From the NCBI GenBank assembly GCA_036338025.1, contig JAYZDB010000071.1, positions 1 to 11,151 of the forward strand: a DNA stretch of 11,151 bases. Reading direction: 5' to 3'. Positions 5,266-11,151 of the stretch are shown here, piece by piece (position 1 is the stretch's first letter; every line of letters starts with the position of its first letter). The position numbers and the translations under genes are program-made. A model generated the notes under the pieces. That model was not told the origin of the DNA. It saw only the letters and a program-made list of their open reading frames with translations, and searched no databases. This DNA comes from JAYZDB01 sp036338025. GTDB taxonomy: Bacteria > Planctomycetota > UBA1135 > UBA2386.

Positions 5266-7689
5266 TCAGGAATCGGCGGATTGCGGTCCTTCCGCACCTG
5301 CCACGGATGAGGCCGACAACCAGCTACGACGCTTGATCTCGCCCGCGCCGTCGACCTCTCCGAACTCCAGGACGCCAGTCGGGCAGACTTGCACGCAGGC
5401 CCCGCAGCGTACGCACTCGGGGTCCTCCATCGGCGCGCCCTTGTTGGCGAAGTTCATCACGTCGACTCCCATGTGACAGTTGCTGGTGCAGGCATTGCAA
5501 GAGATGCACTTGTCCTTGTCCGAGAGGATACGGAATCGGGAAAAGCGAGCGTAGAAGTGCATCAAGGCGGCGAGCGGGCAGGCAAATCGGCACCAGATCC
5601 GTCCGGAATACTTGAAGTAGAGCCCTACCCCGAGGACTCCGCCGACCGCGACGTCGACCAGCCACAGGTAGCTGAACCACGAACTGGCGTCGATCAAGCG
5701 CCAGAAGTTCTGATCGACTGCACCGCCCTCGTAGACCCAGCCCCAGATGCGCAGACCTAGCAAGGTGAAGGCGAGCAGGAGGATCACCTGGCCGACCATG
5801 TTGAAGCGGTTGGCGACTTCGCCGTGGAACATCTTGTGACGATGTGCATCCCCCATGGTTTCGGCGAGGCCACCGCATGAGCAGATCCAACCACAAAAAG
5901 CACCCTTGCCCCATTTCCAGACAATGAGCGGGATGATCAGGAAGGTCTGGATGGCCGAGATCCACAGCCATGGTCCCAGCGGAGTTGAGTTGAGGACGTT
6001 GTAGACCAACAGCGGAAAGGCCAGGATGAAGCCGTACGCTCGCCAGTAGGCTCGCGGGTGGTCACCGTCGGGCCATTGCTGGGCGGCCGATTCCTGCGGC
6101 GTGATGGAGGCCTCGAACAGTCCATCCGCGAGTTGCTGGGCCCAGCCGGTGTCGAAGACACCGTTGTAGCCAAGCCATGGCAGGAGCAACTCCGGTAGCA
6201 AGAACAAGGGCAGCAACTGCACCAGAAACAAGACACTGGTCTGCAGGGTGACGTACGGGGTACGCCGGCGTAGCACGCGCCGTAGCCCGAACCAGCCGAT
6301 GCAGATCGTGTAGAGCAGCGTGTAGTAGAACGATCGTTTGCCCATGGAAACCGCCAGGGTCCCGAGCAAGGTCGAACGATCGTCGATTCGCAGGTTCCAC
6401 CACTCAGCCAGCTTGCTGAGCCAGCCGCCGACGTAGCCCTGCAAGACCTCCTGCTTGACGACGCCGATCTGGTCGACGATGCCGTAGTTCTTCCAGTCGT
6501 AGAGCAGCCAGATGAACAGGAAGAAGGCCGCGACCCCGAGCCACTCAAGGCCGCGGGTCTCACCACGGATGCGGACTCCGCTACGCCGGAAGAAATCGAG
6601 CGGGGCCTCCCGACCGATCATGGTCAGGACCGCGTCATTCGGCAGGACCTGTTCACCAGCCGGGCCCTGCAGGGTGACGCTGCGGTCGTCGATCCGACCG
6701 ACCCGTGAGTCCATGTGAAGGTCGATATTGCCGGCGGCGCGCTGGTGTTCGGCGTCGGTACCGTCCGCTACAGCTGCGGGATTTCGTTGTAGTTGCTGGA
6801 CGGCGGCGATGTTCTGGGTTTTGGGTCGCGAGAATTCTGACTGGCGGTACGAGAGGTCGACGTCGCCGCCGCTCCTTGCGATGGCGATCGCCGCCTCGAG
6901 GGCGCTATCCCCGCCGCCAACCACCAGCACCCGTTGGCCATGGAAGTCCTTGGGGTCAAACAGTCGGTTGCCGACCTTGGGGAGGTCTTCGCCCGCAACA
7001 CCCAGTTGACGGAAGTTACCGGTACGTCCGATTGCCACGACCACCCGACGGGCCAACACGGGGTCCTCGCCGGGGATCACCGCCTCGAGGTACGGGCGGT
7101 GTCGCACGATCTTCTCGACCACCGCCCGGCGTGTCGGTCGGATGCCGCGCTCCAGCGTCTGGGCTCTCAGTTCGTCGAGCAGGGTTTCCTTGACCTTGCC
7201 GGTAAACCGCATGCCACCGGTCGGTTCCATGTCGGTGGGGTAGGCGTAGATCGGTTTGCCGGTAGGGAAGTTCCGCACCGTCGAGAAGGGTTCCGTGCCC
7301 TCCAGCAATTCGTAACGGAGACCGGCCTTGTCTGCTTCGAGAGCCGCCGCCATCCCGCTGATCCCAGCCCCCACGATGAGCACGTCGCAGACCCTGGGGT
7401 CCGCGCTGCTGGCTTGCTTCTGGAACTGTGGGTCGGCGAGCATGCCCTGGATCGCGCGGGCGCCCGAGTCGGCCGACAGCTTGAGCAGGGAGATGCCGAG
7501 GAGATCGCCGACCACCACCAGGCCAGATACGTTGGTGCTGCCGTCGGCCTGTACGACGGGCAGCTGCTCGACCGTGCCAGCGGGCCAGCGCGTGTGCAGC
7601 CAGTGGGCCAGGGCTGCGAAGGGTCGTCGTATCGGAGCGGTGATAACCCTTAGGATCATTCTGGCACAGGACCGGAATCGGTGGAGCAT
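5266..7689 (-). CDS. Flavoprotein / polyferredoxin fusion: predicted membrane NAD(P)H:Fe-S oxidoreductase
   Basis: About 807 aa from ATG 7689. A TTG at 7737 would add 16 residues, and ATG 7659 would remove 10; no start has a clear ribosome binding site. An Arg-rich leader is followed by NVSGLVVVGDLLGI (about residues 53-66), which resembles the C-terminal 'vpGl.v.GD..g' FAD strand of thioredoxin-reductase-like proteins. Next come an FAD Rossmann motif, VGAGISGMAAALE (106-118), VVVAIGRTG (216-224) and an NAD(P)H site, VVGGGDSALEAA (256-267). There is no redox CxxC in the nucleotide-binding part. About seven helices begin near 382. CGWICSC (599-605) and CRFACP (700-705) are NapH/CcoG-like. Two ferredoxin 4Fe-4S motifs follow, C-x2-C-x2-C-x3-C (728-738) and C-x2-C-x2-C-x3-CP (759-770). 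It likely passes electrons from NAD(P)H via FAD to Fe-S centres at the membrane; the acceptor is unknown. Confidence 0.85.
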   Translation of the reverse strand: MLHRFRSCARMILRVITAPIRRPFAALAHWLHTRWPAGTVEQLPVVQADGSTNVSGLVVVGDLLGISLLKLSADSGARAIQGMLADPQFQKQASSADPRVCDVLIVGAGISGMAAALEADKAGLRYELLEGTEPFSTVRNFPTGKPIYAYPTDMEPTGGMRFTGKVKETLLDELRAQTLERGIRPTRRAVVEKIVRHRPYLEAVIPGEDPVLARRVVVAIGRTGNFRQLGVAGEDLPKVGNRLFDPKDFHGQRVLVVGGGDSALEAAIAIARSGGDVDLSYRQSEFSRPKTQNIAAVQQLQRNPAAVADGTDAEHQRAAGNIDLHMDSRVGRIDDRSVTLQGPAGEQVLPNDAVLTMIGREAPLDFFRRSGVRIRGETRGLEWLGVAAFFLFIWLLYDWKNYGIVDQIGVVKQEVLQGYVGGWLSKLAEWWNLRIDDRSTLLGTLAVSMGKRSFYYTLLYTICIGWFGLRRVLRRRTPYVTLQTSVLFLVQLLPLFLLPELLLPWLGYNGVFDTGWAQQLADGLFEASITPQESAAQQWPDGDHPRAYWRAYGFILAFPLLVYNVLNSTPLGPWLWISAIQTFLIIPLIVWKWGKGAFCGWICSCGGLAETMGDAHRHKMFHGEVANRFNMVGQVILLLAFTLLGLRIWGWVYEGGAVDQNFWRLIDASSWFSYLWLVDVAVGGVLGVGLYFKYSGRIWCRFACPLAALMHFYARFSRFRILSDKDKCISCNACTSNCHMGVDVMNFANKGAPMEDPECVRCGACVQVCPTGVLEFGEVDGAGEIKRRSWLSASSVAGAEGPQSADS

Positions 7690-7814
7690 GTGTCGGGATC
7701 GAAGTCTGCTTCGTTGCCTCGACAGTAGGTCCAGCAATCTAGCGGTGCGCGTGCTGGAGGGGAATCAACTCGCTGGTTCCGTGCCATGCTTGTCTATCCC
7801 GGGCGAGGCTTGGA

Positions 7815-8996
7815 TCAGCCACGGTGCCCGCTTGGTCGGTGCTCCAGGCGTGCCAGCAGCTCGACGTGTGCCGTGTGTGGAAACAGATCGGCGAGTTGCA
7901 GTTCGGCGAGGCGGTACTGCGGCAGCTCTGCCAGGTCGCGTGCCAGCGCTGGTAGACTGCAGGCGACGTAGAGCAACTGGGGGGCTGCCAACCGGCTCAC
8001 CTTTGCACAGCCGGCCGGTTGCAACCCGGCCCGGGTTGGATCGACGATCAGCAGGTCCGGGGACTGGATGTCTGCGTCTGGGAAGGAGGCGCGCAGCACC
8101 TTGATCGGAGTGTTGTTGGCCTGGCTGTTGAACGCAGCATCTTCACAGGCCTGCGGATGGTTCTCGACCAAGGTGACGGCACCAGCGTTGCGCCGTACAC
8201 ACCGCAGCGCGAAGGTGCCGACGCCGCCGTAGGCATCTACGATGTGTGCGCCGGTCATGTAGGGGGCGAGCATTGCCATGGCGGGCTGGTAGAGCAGGCT
8301 CTGGGCGCGCCGGTGGAGTTGGTAGAAGCTCGCGAACCCGACCCGAAAGGTCAGACCATCGACCTTGTCGAACAGGTGGTCACGGCCGGTTAGGACTACG
8401 CTCTGCTGCCCCAGCAATACGTTGCCAGGCTTCGGGTTGCGGTTGTGCACGACTCCGACTGGCGTCGAGTGTTTGCCACGGGCGACCGGCAGATCCCGCG
8501 CTGCATCGAACAGTTCCCGGGCCAGGCCATGGGGATCGGGCAGCGGTTCGCCGGTTGTCACCACACCCAGCAGGACTTCCCCGGTACTGGCGCTCAAACG
8601 AGCGTGGAAGGCCCGCAGCAGACCCTGGTGCCGATGTTCGTCATATGGGTCCATCGACCGTTGCCGGAAGATCTGCTGGGCTCGCTGGGCGATCGTGGTG
8701 AGAGCTGGATGCTGAAGTTCACAGGACTGGATTTCGATCGCCTGGTGACTGCCGCGCCGGTAGAGCCCCATGCGAAGTCCGCGCTCGGAATCTGGTTGCA
8801 CCGGGTACAGGATTCGTAGCCGGTCGTGGCGGGGCTCGCGGTCGGGCTGGTCGGTGAACCCGAACTCGAGGTTCTCGGTTTGTGGTCCGAGTGCTTCGCG
8901 TACTGCGACCAGCTTCGCAGCCCGCTGGGCGGCGATCGGTGTCGTGAGTTCGGTGCAGCCACCGCACTCTCCAAAATGCGGACAGGAGAGGGTCAT
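7815..8996 (-). CDS. RumA/RlmD-type Fe-S 23S rRNA (uracil-C5) methyltransferase family protein
   Basis: A 393-aa SAM-dependent RNA m5U methyltransferase of the RumA/RlmD/TrmA group. Four cysteines suited to the family 4Fe-4S cluster are present: C5, C11 and C14 in CPHFGECGGC, and C92 in QSCEL. FYQLH (224-228) matches the SAM-contacting F.Q motif. IVDAYGGVGTF (252-262) is SAM motif I, VENH (277-280) is the motif II acidic strand and VDPTRAGL (318-325) corresponds to the usual DPPR.G. Cys346 in VACSLPALARDL is the expected nucleophile, and Glu379 in FPHTAHVE the expected general base. The N-terminal TRAM domain of RumA is missing, since the protein starts at the cluster. The exact target (23S U747, U1939 or tRNA U54) cannot be told. 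ATG 8996 has a weak GAGG nearby. It lies 50 bp after the methyltransferase gene and is probably in its operon. Confidence 0.88.
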   Translation of the reverse strand: MTLSCPHFGECGGCTELTTPIAAQRAAKLVAVREALGPQTENLEFGFTDQPDREPRHDRLRILYPVQPDSERGLRMGLYRRGSHQAIEIQSCELQHPALTTIAQRAQQIFRQRSMDPYDEHRHQGLLRAFHARLSASTGEVLLGVVTTGEPLPDPHGLARELFDAARDLPVARGKHSTPVGVVHNRNPKPGNVLLGQQSVVLTGRDHLFDKVDGLTFRVGFASFYQLHRRAQSLLYQPAMAMLAPYMTGAHIVDAYGGVGTFALRCVRRNAGAVTLVENHPQACEDAAFNSQANNTPIKVLRASFPDADIQSPDLLIVDPTRAGLQPAGCAKVSRLAAPQLLYVACSLPALARDLAELPQYRLAELQLADLFPHTAHVELLARLEHRPSGHRG

Positions 8997-9046
8997 CGCC
9001 TCTTTGTCATACCGTGACAGTCGGCTCAGACCAGCGTGGCCTGGGC

Positions 9047-9910
9047 TTAGCGACGCGCCCGCAGGCCGAACATCATCGGAATCGGGGGCAGGTCCGAGGG
9101 CGGCAGGAACTGCCGACTGCGGGTTGGCGTGCTGTCATCGAAGTATCGGTGACCGTTGCCGTGGGGGTATTCGCGCAGCACTTCGATCGACAGGCCCTGG
9201 TCGAGCAGAGCCTCGGTGAGTTCGCCCAGGCCCCAGTGAAAGACGTGCTGCGGGTACGGATTGGCGAAGTTCTGGATGCCGGCCTCGTATCGATCCTCGG
9301 CGAGTCCGACGCCAGCCTGCTGGACGTAGTCGGATACCCCGCACTGCTTGGTGCTCGGTCGACCACTGGCGGTGTATGGATTTTGCAGCTTGCCACGGGA
9401 GTCGAACATGTGCAGCACCGGGTGGAAGTCGATGAGGATCACGCTACCGCCAGGTCGGAGGATGTCGGTGATGAGACGCGTCCACAGTTGCAGGGACGAG
9501 AGATACTGCAGCGCTCCATACGAGCTGTAGACGATGTCGAATGGTTCGCCGGCGTCGCGGTGGGTGATCAGCCAGTCGTATAGATCGGCGCGGTGGAACT
9601 CGGCCGGGATCCCGGTGCGTACCGACAGGTTGCGGGCAAAATCCACCGCCTGGTCGGAGATGTCCACGCCGGTGACGGTTGCACCGCGGCGCGCCAGGCT
9701 CAGGGTGTCCTGGCCGCAGTTGCACTGCAGGTGCAGGACACGTTTGCCCGACAACTCGCCGAGGAGCTCGACATCCTCAGGGAACAGGGTGTCACCGCCT
9801 TCTTGGAAGAAGCGGATCTGGTCGCCCTTGTGGCTGTTGTGGGCGATCGTGGCCGCGTTCCACGAGATCCGGTTGTCCTCGTGGAGGGCCCGCAGTTGGG
9901 GGCTAAGCAT
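9047..9910 (-). CDS. Class I SAM-dependent methyltransferase, substrate unknown
   Basis: A 287-aa soluble methyltransferase (Methyltransf_25/11 type). Motif I is VLHLQCNCGQDTLSLA (58-73), followed by the acidic motif II GVDIS (81-85), ADLYDW (108-113) and motif IV FDIVYSSYGALQYL (124-137). The post-I LRPGGS (about 151-156) is the usual turn before strand 5. The N-terminal N-x-WNA-x-x-x-x-x-x-S pattern (13-26) resembles SAM methyltransferases with an LHLQC.xGQDTLSLAR signature. The C-terminal half, with Tyr/His-rich HVFHWGLGE, probably forms the substrate cap. Small-molecule methylation is the safest reading. It starts at ATG 9910 after an AT-richer intergenic region and probably heads an operon with the RNA methyltransferase 50 bp downstream. 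Confidence 0.85.
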   Translation of the reverse strand: MLSPQLRALHEDNRISWNAATIAHNSHKGDQIRFFQEGGDTLFPEDVELLGELSGKRVLHLQCNCGQDTLSLARRGATVTGVDISDQAVDFARNLSVRTGIPAEFHRADLYDWLITHRDAGEPFDIVYSSYGALQYLSSLQLWTRLITDILRPGGSVILIDFHPVLHMFDSRGKLQNPYTASGRPSTKQCGVSDYVQQAGVGLAEDRYEAGIQNFANPYPQHVFHWGLGELTEALLDQGLSIEVLREYPHGNGHRYFDDSTPTRSRQFLPPSDLPPIPMMFGLRARR

Positions 9911-10000
9911 GGTGTCGAACTCGGTGTGAGCCCTAAGAATGCCCGAATGAAGAACCTGTAAAAGAGGTTTCAGAACCGATTCGCAAAGTCGACAGTGGGT

Positions 10001-10009
10001 TGTGGATAA
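10001..10009 (-). promoter_or_regulatory. DnaA box, perfect consensus
   Basis: TGTGGATAA on the plus strand is the exact complement of TTATCCACA, the high-affinity DnaA box. It sits in an AT-richer intergenic stretch 91 bp upstream of the methyltransferase start. A single 9-mer match can occur by chance, but this one is non-coding and has a near neighbour in the same orientation. Confidence 0.5.
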
Positions 10010-10036
10010 CTTTCCAGGATGTTTGCAGGTTTAGGT

Positions 10037-10055
10037 CGCCTGGCCTGGGCAGGCG
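10037..10055. repeat. Short perfect hairpin between the two DnaA boxes
   Basis: CGCCTG (10037-10042) and CAGGCG (10050-10055) form a perfect 6-bp stem with a 7-nt loop, extendable by G-U pairs. No T tract follows on either strand, so it is not a typical intrinsic terminator. It could serve the RqcH transcript (minus strand) or be part of a replication or regulatory site. Confidence 0.4.
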
Positions 10056-10071
10056 GTGCTAGCCAACCGTT

Positions 10072-10080
10072 TGTGGACAA
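10072..10080 (-). promoter_or_regulatory. DnaA box, TTGTCCACA variant
   Basis: TGTGGACAA on the plus strand is the complement of TTGTCCACA, which is the preferred DnaA box form in some GC-rich bacteria such as Streptomyces. It has the same orientation as the box at 10001, 71 bp away. It differs from the E. coli consensus at one base. Confidence 0.45.
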
Positions 10081-10136
10081 TCCGCTTAGGCGCCCGGGCT
10101 GCCGGACTCCGGCGGTCGCTGTGCTTGGGCCGGCGG

Positions 10137-11151
10137 TTACTCCGCGCCGATTGCGGAGTCGAGCAGGCGCTTGAGGCGGCCGGGCTCCATGTCGATCTGC
10201 AGGGTCCTGGTGTCGGTGGTGGTGACTTTGCCCGGTGGCAGGCCTTTCGGCTTGCGGACGTTCTTGGCCCGGGTGTAGATCACTTCGCAGCGTTCGGCGT
10301 TGCGGGCCTTGCTGAAGTGGATCGCCAGGGTGCCGGCATCGAGGAGGGTCTCGAGGCTGGGCGTTTTCTCCTTGGGGATCCGCACCACCACGTGGCTGCC
10401 GGCGTAGCCGCGCCCGACGTGCAGCCAGTAGTCGTTGCCGCGCGCGATGGCGAGGGACAGCCGGTCGTTCTGCTGGTTGGTCCGGCCGACCATGATGAGA
10501 TCGCCGGTCTCGGAGGTGAAGCAGCGCACCTTGTGACCCTTGGTGATCTTGTCCAGTTGTTTCGATCTAGCCGGTTGGGTGCTCTGGTCTGCGCGTTTGG
10601 CAGCACGCATCAGGCCCCGGCTCACCAGGTCCGTGAACAACTCCTCGAGGTCTGGGATCTCGGTGGCGGATGCCAGCCTGGCGCTGAATTGTACGAGTGC
10701 ATCGCGTTCCGACTCGGCTTCTTGTCGACGTTGGGCGGCCATCGCCTGCCCTTGCTCGAGTTTGCGGGCGCGTTGGTAGAGCTTGTCCGCCTGCACTTGC
10801 ACGGGTTTGCCTGGTTGCAATGGTACGATCAGTTCCGCCTCGGGATCATTCGGGTCCGGGACGGTGATCGACTCGGCACCTGGTGCGGCGCTGAAGCCGT
10901 AGGCCAGCAACAGGTCGGCGTGGCTGCGGAGTTCGTCGATCCGAGCGATTTCGGTCTGTTGCCGAGCCAGTCCGTCGATCTTGTCCGCCAGCTTGCGGGT
11001 TGCGCGGTCGAGTGCCAGGGACAGTCGCCGCTGCAGGGCCTGGCGTTCTTCGTCTTGGTCTGCCGAGGTGAAGAACGCGTCGATGGCGGCCAGCACCGGT
11101 GTCTCGAACCGTGACGGCGGATCGTCTGCCGGGGCGTTCCGTCGGGCCGGC
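10137..11151 (-). CDS. rqcH: RqcH / NFACT-family ribosome quality-control protein, N-terminus beyond window
   Basis: The frame is open from the right edge to TAA at 10139-10137, giving 337 codons of the C-terminal part. The GTG at 11096 is internal, because ...RFETPVLAAIDAFF continues across it and matches the 'fpSv..ALd.yy' hinge before the coiled coil. RqcH (NEMF/Tae2 homologue) binds 60S/50S subunits with stalled peptidyl-tRNA and directs alanine tailing. Long Arg/Glu/Gln-rich coiled-coil stretches follow, including VQVQADKLYQRARKLEQ. Then comes the NFACT-R domain: DLIMVGRTNQQNDRLSL, NDYWLHVGRGYAGSHVVVRI and YTRAKNVRKPKGLPPG, with the conserved VGR, ND, W.H and GSHVV motifs in order. The NFACT-N tRNA-binding part and HhH domain are outside the window, so activity cannot be judged. 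It was formerly annotated as a fibronectin-binding protein. Confidence 0.88.
   Translation of the reverse strand, partial: PARRNAPADDPPSRFETPVLAAIDAFFTSADQDEERQALQRRLSLALDRATRKLADKIDGLARQQTEIARIDELRSHADLLLAYGFSAAPGAESITVPDPNDPEAELIVPLQPGKPVQVQADKLYQRARKLEQGQAMAAQRRQEAESERDALVQFSARLASATEIPDLEELFTDLVSRGLMRAAKRADQSTQPARSKQLDKITKGHKVRCFTSETGDLIMVGRTNQQNDRLSLAIARGNDYWLHVGRGYAGSHVVVRIPKEKTPSLETLLDAGTLAIHFSKARNAERCEVIYTRAKNVRKPKGLPPGKVTTTDTRTLQIDMEPGRLKRLLDSAIGAE

Larger units (their letters stand above)
9911..10136. other. AT-richer intergenic region with DnaA-box-like sites and a hairpin
   Basis: 226 bp lie between the RqcH stop and the methyltransferase start, both minus strand. By hand count positions 9931-10020 are about 44% GC, clearly below the surrounding genes. 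Two DnaA-box-like sites in the same orientation are listed separately, with a 6-bp hairpin between them. No ORF with coding character is evident. It should hold the methyltransferase promoter and may act in replication control; no convincing -35/-10 pair was found. Confidence 0.6.

Noticed and set aside
7690..7737. TTG start giving an 823-aa flavoprotein fusion
   Set aside because: The added residues are Arg-rich and no ribosome binding site supports the TTG. ATG 7689 is simpler, though the TTG cannot be excluded.
10101..10113. GCCGG-ACT-CCGGC inverted repeat as a terminator for RqcH
   Set aside because: The stem is only 5 bp with a 3-nt loop, and no T tract follows on the minus strand; such repeats are common in GC-rich DNA.
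10056..11114. Plus-strand ORF of 352 codons
   Set aside because: It is antisense to the NFACT domain, whose motifs are unmistakable on the minus strand. GC-rich antisense frames stay open by codon bias.

Overview
The window is a GC-rich bacterial chromosomal segment (roughly 60-65% GC by eye) of ordinary cellular genes. I see no IS, phage, CRISPR, tRNA or rRNA. Almost no start codon has a clear Shine-Dalgarno (SD) sequence. The lineage cannot be fixed. An SD-poor, GC-rich genome with RqcH, a flavoprotein-polyferredoxin fusion and paired GT-C/YfhO membrane proteins would fit Planctomycetota or another deep-branching phylum, but this is a weak inference.

Layout. (1) Positions 1-1695, minus: the N-terminal 565 codons of a YfhO-like multi-pass membrane protein that runs off the left edge. 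(2) A divergent intergenic region, 1696-1920, with a possible 19-codon leader ORF carrying the best SD sequence seen. (3) 1921-3537, plus: a GT39/ArnT-like GT-C glycosyltransferase, the only confident complete plus-strand gene. (4) A run of minus-strand genes, read right to left: class I SAM methyltransferase (9910-9047), RumA/RlmD-type RNA uracil-C5 methyltransferase (8996-7815), an ~807-aa flavoprotein/polyferredoxin fusion (about 7689-5266), a TPR lipoprotein (5174-4170), rnpA (4204-3788) and yidD (3791-3516). The last three are tightly packed or overlapping, and yidD ends inside the tail of the convergent glycosyltransferase gene. (5) An AT-richer intergenic region, 9911-10136, with two DnaA-box-like sites. 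(6) 10137-11151, minus: the C-terminal part of an RqcH/NFACT protein entering from the right edge.

Functionally there are three themes. The left end looks like envelope glycan or lipid-linked sugar work. The rnpA-yidD pair (tRNA maturation and membrane-protein insertion), the RNA methyltransferase and RqcH belong to RNA, translation and membrane-protein housekeeping. The fusion protein is a predicted NAD(P)H-to-Fe-S electron conduit in the membrane. Its flavin domain appears circularly permuted: the motif that normally ends such domains sits at the N-terminus. This is the most unusual feature in the window.
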